64,000 bases of DNA from assembly GCF_004363295.1 (NCBI RefSeq), contig NZ_SNYQ01000004.1, forward strand, positions 97,327 through 161,326, given 5' to 3'. A model generated the notes under the pieces. The model was not told the origin of the DNA. It worked only from the letters and a program-made list of their open reading frames with translations, and did not search any database. This DNA comes from Mesocricetibacter intestinalis (GTDB lineage Bacteria > Pseudomonadota > Gammaproteobacteria > Enterobacterales > Pasteurellaceae). Numbering within the stretch: position 1 is the stretch's first letter; the number at the start of each line of letters is the position of its first letter. Of this stretch, positions 8,824-15,222 are shown in pieces. The position numbers were made by a program, and so were the translations under genes.

Positions 8824-9741
8824 TTAATCCTCATCGTTCCAGAAATTATAAAAATTAAACCATAAAAGCGGATTTTTTGCACATTCTTGTGCCAGTAAAT
8901 CGGCATATTTTTGCATGGCCAGCAGAATATTTTGCCGACGCCGCATACCGGCACCGCTAATCACCGGCAAAAAAGGCTGCAGTTTTACCCGATAGCGGCC
9001 CTTTTCTTTTACACAGAACAATGTATTCAAGGGCGCTTTCAGCAGGGCGGAAAGCAACCATGGCCCCTGCGGGAAATCGGCATTATCTCCCAGAAAGCGA
9101 ACTTTTTCTGTTTTCGCCCCCCGTATCGGTATCCTATCGGCGGCGATCGCAATCCACTCCCCCTCCTCGATGCGTTTCTGTAACTCAAGCATCAGTTCAA
9201 TGTTCAGCGTTTCCACCTGAATCAGCGACAGTTTCTCCGCACCGGCCTCCTGCAAGGCTTGATTAAATGCTTGAGCGTGCTTACCGTACACCAGAACGTT
9301 CAGGCGAAAATAAGGATGTTTATTGGCAAAAGCCCGGCAGATTTCCACATTACCGAAATGGGAACAAAGTAAAATCTGTCCCCGCCCCTGATTGGGCTTG
9401 CGCAGGATATTGAATAACGCTTTGTCGTCTTCTATCAGTAGATCCCGATAACGGATTTTTCCCTGCCAGACCGCGAACCTATCCAACAAGCTATCGCCGA
9501 AAGCCATAAATTGCCTCCATACGCTGAGTTGCGGAAGCTTAGGGAAGGTTCGGCGCAGACGATACTGATAACGGGCGATGTTGCGTCGCGCCCGCCGCGA
9601 TGTGAGATAGAAATATAACACTATTCCGAACAATATCGGTCTGATAAGCCATAGCGGAAAATAAGCCACCAGCCGGCGCATAATTGTCAGCGCCAGAATA
9701 TTTCCGCGTTCGTTTTGCAATGCCCAATGCCCTTTCTTCAT
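8824..9741 (-). CDS. LpxL-like lysophospholipid acyltransferase of aryl polyene cluster
   Basis: Start chosen at the ATG at 9741, which overlaps the stop of the glycosyltransferase gene as ATGA; an upstream TTG is less likely. The 305-residue product has one hydrophobic segment near residues 22-45 and the HX4E acyltransferase motif in SHFGNVE, as in LpxL/HtrB-type enzymes, plus AADRIPI further on. It probably acylates the lipid anchor or the glycosylated carrier of the polyene. In many aryl polyene loci glycosyltransferase and acyltransferase are one fused protein (ApeJ-like); here they are two translationally coupled genes. Confidence 0.82.
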   Translation of the reverse strand: MKKGHWALQNERGNILALTIMRRLVAYFPLWLIRPILFGIVLYFYLTSRRARRNIARYQYRLRRTFPKLPQLSVWRQFMAFGDSLLDRFAVWQGKIRYRDLLIEDDKALFNILRKPNQGRGQILLCSHFGNVEICRAFANKHPYFRLNVLVYGKHAQAFNQALQEAGAEKLSLIQVETLNIELMLELQKRIEEGEWIAIAADRIPIRGAKTEKVRFLGDNADFPQGPWLLSALLKAPLNTLFCVKEKGRYRVKLQPFLPVISGAGMRRRQNILLAMQKYADLLAQECAKNPLLWFNFYNFWNDED

Positions 9742-10487
9742 ATATTTTTGCCTCGACAAAGACGACGCAGCATACCGAAAAACAAGCGGGCGTGCATTTT
9801 ACTGATTAACCAATTATCCCTGAGAGCGCGGAAATGAGAAACGCCGCCCGGGTGGTAGCGTACCGGCGTATCAAACCAAATCATCGGGCTGTTTTGCCAA
9901 TGCAAACGCACCAGAATATCCGTATCAAAATCCATACCATCTCCCACCGGATAACGCTGTATAACCTGGTTTACCGCTTGCAGCGGATACAGGCGAAATC
10001 CGCACATTCCGTCGGGAATATCAAAGGAAAGGGTGTTGACGGCGATCCAGAAATTGGTGATTTTACGCCCGTAAAAACGTCCTTTGGGTACATCGCTGCC
10101 ATAACAGGGGCGACCGCAGATAAGTGCGGTCGGATTGGTTCGAGATTTTTCCAGTACGGAGGGAACATCTTCCAGATGATGCTGACCGTCCGCATCCAGC
10201 TGCAAGCCATGACTAAATCCGCTCGCTAGCGCCCGGCGGAAAGCGATTTTCATGGCGGCGCCCTTGCCGCCGTTATGGGGCCGATATACCAACATAACGC
10301 CGGGGCATTGTTCCAGTGTTTTCAACAGCGCGCGATTGGTTTGATCGGAACCGTCGTCAACCACTAGCACAGGTAGACCGAAGGCCAGTAAACGTGCAAT
10401 CACCCCGCCGATTTTATCCGCATGATTATAATGAGGAATCAGCGCGACGGGGCGATAATTTTCATTTATTGCGGAATTTCCCGACAT
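9738..10487 (-). CDS. Family 2 glycosyltransferase of aryl polyene cluster
   Basis: A 249-residue GT-A glycosyltransferase like dolichol-phosphate-sugar synthases: ALIPHYNH near the N terminus, VVDDGSDQ near residue 43, NGGKGAAM and the metal-binding LDADGQ near 103. There are no clear membrane helices. It would add a sugar to the polyene headgroup or lipid carrier. The start ATG overlaps the end of the AMP ligase gene by 22 bp and its stop overlaps the next start as ATGA, so it lies inside a tightly coupled translation unit. Confidence 0.83.
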   Translation of the reverse strand: MSGNSAINENYRPVALIPHYNHADKIGGVIARLLAFGLPVLVVDDGSDQTNRALLKTLEQCPGVMLVYRPHNGGKGAAMKIAFRRALASGFSHGLQLDADGQHHLEDVPSVLEKSRTNPTALICGRPCYGSDVPKGRFYGRKITNFWIAVNTLSFDIPDGMCGFRLYPLQAVNQVIQRYPVGDGMDFDTDILVRLHWQNSPMIWFDTPVRYHPGGVSHFRALRDNWLISKMHARLFFGMLRRLCRGKNI

Positions 10488-11758
10488 AGGCGTTCAAACT
10501 CCTCAGAACTCAGCTTAGATTGACTGTTGCGCGGCAGCTGCGCACAAAATCGCCAAAAACGCGGTACCGCAAAGGATTCTTCATATTGACGCAGGTGGCC
10601 TTTCAATTCCGCAATAATATTCTTACGCGCTACGGATAAAATATCCGCTCTTAAGGCGACCCAGGCCACTAACCGCGCCCGTTGCGGATGCAAACCGAGG
10701 TAACAGTCCGTTACCCAAGGGTGAGCCAATAGATTCTGTTCTATTCGAAGCAGAGAAATGCGTTGATCATGTAATTTTATAATTCGATCGGCACGGCCGA
10801 GTAACTCAAACCCCGAAGCGGATATTTGAACAATATCCTCGGTCTGCTGCAGGCCGTCCGACCATGGGCTTTGTACCCACAGAGCATCGCGCTGATCGAC
10901 GCCGATACGGCAATCCTCCAGAGCCTGCCAGATTTCCTCTCCGCAGCGATAAGCAATTACTCCGGTTTCGCTACTACCGTAAATATCAATAACCGGGCAA
11001 CCGAACTGTTGCTGAAAACGGGAAGTCAATTCGGGTCTTAACAATCCGCCGGCGGAAAACAGTGCAAGGGGAGCGCTGCAATCCGCTTGTTGCTCAAAAT
11101 GCAGATGCTGCAGCAAAGTCGGGCTACAAATCCAAAGGCAGTTATCCCCCTTACCTGCCGCTAACAGCTCAAGGGCATCAAGTTGCTTGCGTCCGATTTG
11201 CCAACCTCGGCTGCAAGGCAGCATAATACGAAAACTCAGCCCGTACAGATGACGGGGACTGACCGAGCCCAGCACCCGTACCTCCGTACCTAATTGAAAG
11301 CGCGCCTCCAACATTCGCCCCAGAGCCTCGGCCTCCCCCCACATTTGTCCGGCGGTTTTAACAATACATTTGGCACGTCCGCTGCTGCCTGAGGTTTTCA
11401 GCCAGATTTCGCTGTCCTCATGCAGGCTTAAACGGGTTGGAAAATTCGCAAGTTTTTGCCCTAGACCGTAATCCTGCAATACTTCATCGGTAAAGATAAA
11501 ATCCGCATTCTCATCGACCCAAGCCTGATTTTCCGACAGCAAATTAGGCGGTAGTAGCACACGTACCTTCGCCTGAAAACAGGCCAGCAGGGCACAGGCA
11601 AAAAAGACGCCGTCCTGCGCACATAATGCGACGGCATTAATATTATCAATCCGTAATTGAATGGCTATTTGCTGCGCTCTATTCATAAAATCCTGCCAGC
11701 GCCAGTCGGGCGCGCCGGCCATCAATTTATTCGCAGGGGGAGAAAAGATTCTAATCAT
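10466..11758 (-). CDS. apeH: AMP-dependent aryl/acyl ligase loading the polyene starter (ApeH)
   Basis: A 430-residue member of the ANL adenylate-forming family, shorter than typical acyl-CoA synthetases. The phosphate-binding loop LKTSGSSGRAK is at 120-130, YGSSETG at 260-266, and the C-terminal domain keeps a candidate A10 lysine (Lys415 in NSQSKLSS). In aryl polyene systems ApeH activates the aromatic starter acid and transfers it to an ACP. Residues about 330-430 are clearly paralogous to residues 16-112 of the adjacent dehydratase gene product. The start overlaps that gene's stop by 8 bp. Confidence 0.85.
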   Translation of the reverse strand: MIRIFSPPANKLMAGAPDWRWQDFMNRAQQIAIQLRIDNINAVALCAQDGVFFACALLACFQAKVRVLLPPNLLSENQAWVDENADFIFTDEVLQDYGLGQKLANFPTRLSLHEDSEIWLKTSGSSGRAKCIVKTAGQMWGEAEALGRMLEARFQLGTEVRVLGSVSPRHLYGLSFRIMLPCSRGWQIGRKQLDALELLAAGKGDNCLWICSPTLLQHLHFEQQADCSAPLALFSAGGLLRPELTSRFQQQFGCPVIDIYGSSETGVIAYRCGEEIWQALEDCRIGVDQRDALWVQSPWSDGLQQTEDIVQISASGFELLGRADRIIKLHDQRISLLRIEQNLLAHPWVTDCYLGLHPQRARLVAWVALRADILSVARKNIIAELKGHLRQYEESFAVPRFWRFCAQLPRNSQSKLSSEEFERLCREIPQ

Positions 11759-12437
11759 TGAGGATAATCACTCCGCTTGCACATATTCCCTGTTCGGATT
11801 GAAGCCGGAACACAATGCGTCCTTTGGCTTTTTCCCATTGCAATATCAGTTCGATATTATCGTAAGGGCGCAGAAATTTTTGAAATTTCAGATTATCCAC
11901 TCGTGCCGCCTGCGGTGATTTACCAATCAGTAAGGCGCTCTGTTCAAATACCCACTGCAATTCGACGACACCGGGTACCAGCGGAAACTCATTGAAATGC
12001 CCTTCAAAATAGACTAAATCCGGCGGAACCTCACCGCTCAGCTGCAAGCTGTCCGGCGTTTGGCGACGATTAAACCAAACAGGACCCTCCGCAGGTTGTA
12101 AACAGATTTGCTGGAAAGCCTGATCAAAACTCGGCTCTTGCTTGTCTGCCGGCAATGCTTGGCTAAATCGCCATAAATGGAGCAAAGGTGCATGGGCATA
12201 AGCCTCGGCAACGAACCTGCATAGTTCATCAACCACATGAGAGCGCCCTTTATCACGCAATGCGGCAATACCCGGCTTATTTAACGCCACCCAAGCCAGC
12301 GGCTCCTGCCGGCTCGGATGCAAGCCGATATAGGCGTCCTGCAGCCAAGGGTGAGAAACCAGCCGTTGCCTCAGATCGGACAACCTCGGGGACTTGTCCT
12401 CCCCGGGAAGATGGGAGGAAGTAATGGAAATCTTCAT
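11751..12437 (-). CDS. apeI: ApeI-type dehydratase carrying an N-terminal AMP-ligase C-domain remnant
   Basis: A 228-residue protein with two parts. Residues about 125-228 are a hotdog dehydratase with the FEGHFNEFPLVPGV motif (His147), as in FabZ/ApeI. Residues 16-112 match the C-terminal subdomain of the ligase at 10466-11758: the blocks VSHPWLQDAYIGLHPSRQ and LAHPWVTDCYLGLHPQR align without gaps, followed by AWVAL and a shared LWRF/FWRF...LP stretch. At the position of the ligase's candidate catalytic Lys415 this copy has a Pro, so the remnant is probably not catalytic. It dehydrates 3-hydroxyacyl-ACP, likely with ApeP. It follows the ApeG-like gene by 4 bp. Confidence 0.85.
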   Translation of the reverse strand: MKISITSSHLPGEDKSPRLSDLRQRLVSHPWLQDAYIGLHPSRQEPLAWVALNKPGIAALRDKGRSHVVDELCRFVAEAYAHAPLLHLWRFSQALPADKQEPSFDQAFQQICLQPAEGPVWFNRRQTPDSLQLSGEVPPDLVYFEGHFNEFPLVPGVVELQWVFEQSALLIGKSPQAARVDNLKFQKFLRPYDNIELILQWEKAKGRIVFRLQSEQGICASGVIILND

Positions 12438-12441
12438 ATTG

Positions 12442-13017
12442 CTATCGGTATTTTTTCAGTTTACGGCGGCGTACCAACCATTCCGCCGACATAACTAACG
12501 CCATAATAATATAAGAGATAAGGCCGCTGAAAAGAGCCCAGTAATAATATTCATGCAACAGAATCAGGCTTGCGGTAATCAATATATTCAGGATAAATAC
12601 GGCGCACCACAGCTGCGTTACTCTTCTGGTGTAAAGGATCGCTTCCTGCGGCAAATCCGGCGTTTGTAAGCGGGCCAGACGCTCGACCAGAGAATACCGG
12701 CTGAACAGGCTGGCGCCGAATAACAGCAGCATCAGCCCGTTCATTAATACGGGGTACCAGTACATGGCGCCGAATCTTCCGCTCAGGGTGATAATACAGA
12801 AAAAAAACCCCACGGCGAAGCTGAAAGAGCGGGGCAAATAAGTCGCTTTGCCCGCAATCAACCCCTGTATAAACCATAGCAACGCCAACACCGGTGCAAG
12901 CCCGGCGGCGCCGATCTGATTCTGTTGCGGCGCCATTAGCCAAATCAACGGATAGGCAAGGCTGGTCAGACTTATCAGAATATTAATGATTAACGGAATA
13001 AACTTACTGCGCCGCAT
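12442..13017 (-). CDS. Polytopic membrane protein of aryl polyene cluster (COG4648, ApeG-like)
   Basis: Start placed at the ATG at 13017, which overlaps the ACP gene stop by 14 bp; the open frame extends upstream without a better start. The 191-residue product is hydrophobic, with about five or six membrane segments (near residues 6-28, 32-50, 60-80, 82-100, 127-147, 149-170) and a basic C terminus. Small COG4648 membrane proteins of this kind recur in aryl polyene clusters between ACP and ligase genes. Its biochemical role is not known. Confidence 0.75.
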   Translation of the reverse strand: MRRSKFIPLIINILISLTSLAYPLIWLMAPQQNQIGAAGLAPVLALLWFIQGLIAGKATYLPRSFSFAVGFFFCIITLSGRFGAMYWYPVLMNGLMLLLFGASLFSRYSLVERLARLQTPDLPQEAILYTRRVTQLWCAVFILNILITASLILLHEYYYWALFSGLISYIIMALVMSAEWLVRRRKLKKYR

Positions 13018-13258
13018 TCTGACTGAGTTTGAGCACCGCCTGGATGACATCCCGCACGGTACGCACGTTACGAAAATCTTCCGCCTGCAGTTTATACCCG
13101 GTCTGACGTTTAATATGATCGATTAAATCAATGGCATCGATACTGTCAATTTCCAAATCTTCGTAAAGATTGGTATCCGCAGTAATTTTGCTTGCATCGG
13201 CTTCAAATAAGGATACCAGCGCATCCGTAAGCAACTTCTGAATTTCTTGTTCCGTCAT
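13004..13258 (-). CDS. apeF: Acyl carrier protein of aryl polyene cluster (ApeF)
   Basis: An 84-residue acidic acyl carrier protein. The phosphopantetheine attachment serine lies in the LEIDSIDAIDL motif near residue 43. It has the four-helix length and charge pattern of type II ACPs. Second of two tandem ACP genes separated by 9 bp; in characterised systems the two ACPs have different jobs, one carrying the starter and one the growing chain. Which is which cannot be decided here; the letter follows gene order. Confidence 0.88.
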   Translation of the reverse strand: MTEQEIQKLLTDALVSLFEADASKITADTNLYEDLEIDSIDAIDLIDHIKRQTGYKLQAEDFRNVRTVRDVIQAVLKLSQNAAQ

Positions 13259-13267
13259 GGGGCTTCC

Positions 13268-13525
13268 TTAGTTTTGCAGAGAACGAATAAAGGACGCTAA
13301 CGTCGCAACACTTTTAAAGTGTTCGCGTATATTTTGCTGTTCGGCATCGAACTGCAGCGCAAATTTTTTCTGAACCGCCAGGCCGAGTTCAAGCGCATCC
13401 ACCGAATCCAACCCTAAGCCTTCATCACTGAATAGCGGCAGATCATCGGCGATATCCTCTAGGCTGATATCTTCCAGCGCCAAACTTTCGATAATCAGTT
13501 GTTTGATATGTTGTTCCAGTTCCAT
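13268..13525 (-). CDS. apeE: Acyl carrier protein of aryl polyene cluster (ApeE)
   Basis: An 85-residue acyl carrier protein with the attachment serine in LGLDSVDALEL near residue 40. It is strongly acidic, with helices typical of type II ACPs. First of the tandem ACP pair, 59 bp downstream of the PlsC-like acyltransferase gene. It would be converted to the holo form by a phosphopantetheinyl transferase encoded elsewhere, since none is in this cluster. Confidence 0.88.
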   Translation of the reverse strand: MELEQHIKQLIIESLALEDISLEDIADDLPLFSDEGLGLDSVDALELGLAVQKKFALQFDAEQQNIREHFKSVATLASFIRSLQN

Positions 13526-13584
13526 AAGTTACCCTTTGTCCTTGGTTTAAGAAATTGTAAATTAACAAACTTCGCCGGCCCTTC

Positions 13585-14361
13585 TCAACGGATACTTTCC
13601 GTAGACGCACTATGCGAATTAAAATAATCTTCCAGATAAGCGTTTAAGCGGCGCGATGCTATCGGCAACGGCTTTTCCGCCAGCCAGAGGCGCGGATCTA
13701 TATCTTCGCCCACAATTAACTCATAGCGGATTCGCCGAGCCGGGATCCGATACCAGGGCTGGCCTTTTTTAAAATTCGGCGGCGTCATTTTAATCAGCAA
13801 CGGGGTTATCACCTTGGCACTGCGCAAGCCGATGGATACCGCTCCGCGGTGCAGTTTTACCACAGCGTCCCAACCGGTACGGGTACCTTCCGGAAATAAT
13901 AATAAAGGTTGTTCGCATAATACCCTGTGAGCCTGTTCCAGTAATTCCTCGGATTCGCTGTTAGGCAGAAAGCCGCAGGCCAGAATCGGACTTTTCATGG
14001 CGGGGTTATGCAATAAATCTTTTTTTACGATACAGTTAAAGCGAGGTTCGCGGCTAAAGATCAATACCACGTCCAGCAAGGACGGGTGGTTGGCCAGTAC
14101 CAACTGTCCCGGTCGGCCCAGGCGCTCAAAGCCATGATACTCCACCTCCAGTACCCCGGAAACCTGCAGATAGCGGACAAAAAACCGCCAGATGCGCGCC
14201 ACTAGGCGACGAGCCTCCAACTGTTTTTCCGGGCTATTATTAGGGAAATCCGAAGTATAGGGATATAAGCGTATTTTCATTAAAACGCCGACCACCCCGA
14301 ATAATATAAATCCGAGCAGAGTTGCCAGAAAACGGCGCAACCAGTCTAACTTTTGTACCAT
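13585..14361 (-). CDS. PlsC-like 1-acylglycerol-phosphate acyltransferase family protein (ApeD-like)
   Basis: Start set at the ATG at 14361; an in-frame TTG two codons earlier is less likely. The 258-residue protein has an N-terminal membrane anchor (about 10-30), the HX4D motif in NHPSLLD near residue 92 and FPEGTRTG near 155, the two signature motifs of PlsC-type acyltransferases. It could acylate a lipid anchor for the polyene. It overlaps the CLF-like gene by 16 bp, so the two are translated together. Confidence 0.83.
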   Translation of the reverse strand: MVQKLDWLRRFLATLLGFILFGVVGVLMKIRLYPYTSDFPNNSPEKQLEARRLVARIWRFFVRYLQVSGVLEVEYHGFERLGRPGQLVLANHPSLLDVVLIFSREPRFNCIVKKDLLHNPAMKSPILACGFLPNSESEELLEQAHRVLCEQPLLLFPEGTRTGWDAVVKLHRGAVSIGLRSAKVITPLLIKMTPPNFKKGQPWYRIPARRIRYELIVGEDIDPRLWLAEKPLPIASRRLNAYLEDYFNSHSASTESIR

Positions 14362-15104
14362 TGCCAATGATTCCCCGCGCTACCCGGTGTTTTCCAGGTT
14401 TTTTCCTGCAAATACTGATTCCGTACCCAATTCAGTGCGTTATCAGTTTCTCCGTCCCTATAATCGCCGCAATGTAATGCCAACCGGTACTCTTCTCCAC
14501 CTTCAATTAGCATGGCCAATGCATAAGAAAACGGCTGACGTTCCGCCCCCTTGACATTATATAAGGGGGAAAGCGGAGATTCGGCAATTACCGTTAATAC
14601 GCGGCGATGACCTTCGTTTAATAACAGGCAGGCTTCGGTTATGGCGCTCTCAAAGCTGTCGCGACGTGCCGTCAAAGCCGTCATTTCCTGGCGTACGCCG
14701 CGTAATTCAGACCATTGTCCGATTAAGGCGTTATGTACGGAAAGGCTGAAAGAGGTGGGAGAAATATCCCCTTCCCTTAATAAGCTCAGCCATAGTGCGA
14801 AGTTGCGGTTTATCTCGCCGTTCAGAGAAGCATAAACCACAGGTATATTCTGTAGCTGCTCGCTCAGCGGCCAGGCGGCGGCAAAGAAAAGGCGGGCGGG
14901 TTGGCTTAAACGGCGGCGTTTCAGCGGCGCTAAAAAATCCAGGCACGGGCTAAAATCCTGCCATTGTTCGGCTGCTCTAATCCAGTGCGCCGGTCCCGCT
15001 TTCCAGTCTTCGGGCGATATCAGTTTATCGCAGACCATATTCCAAGCGGCTACCCGAAAACTTAAATCACAAATTTTGCTATCCGCAGCTCCCTGCGCTC
15101 TCAT
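14346..15104 (-). CDS. apeC: Chain-length-factor-like ketosynthase N-domain protein (ApeC)
   Basis: Start chosen at the ATG at 15104, which has AGAGG eight bases upstream; a TTG at 15131 is the alternative. The 252-residue product is shorter than a full ketosynthase and resembles the ketoacyl-synthase N-terminal-like family found in aryl polyene loci. It has the conserved block SFSLSVHNA and no Cys-His-His triad, as expected for a chain-length factor that pairs with ApeO. It is the first gene of the polyene operon here, directly downstream of ftsY (118 bp). Usual upstream genes of other clusters (lipoprotein, methyltransferase) are absent. Confidence 0.82.
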   Translation of the reverse strand: MRAQGAADSKICDLSFRVAAWNMVCDKLISPEDWKAGPAHWIRAAEQWQDFSPCLDFLAPLKRRRLSQPARLFFAAAWPLSEQLQNIPVVYASLNGEINRNFALWLSLLREGDISPTSFSLSVHNALIGQWSELRGVRQEMTALTARRDSFESAITEACLLLNEGHRRVLTVIAESPLSPLYNVKGAERQPFSYALAMLIEGGEEYRLALHCGDYRDGETDNALNWVRNQYLQEKTWKTPGSAGNHWQWYKS

Positions 15105-15222
15105 CTCCGCTACCTCTGCACTAATCCGCAATAATTTGCACTAAATCCGCCCGCTCTCAGATAAAGATACAAAGCGTAAAAATTTAGGGCGGAAGAGATT
15201 ATCTATCTCAGCGCCACTAAAA

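Noticed and set aside
558..15104. Flexirubin or dialkylresorcinol pathway as an alternative reading of the cluster
   Set aside because: No DarA/DarB-like condensing enzymes are present; the gene set and order match aryl polyene loci.
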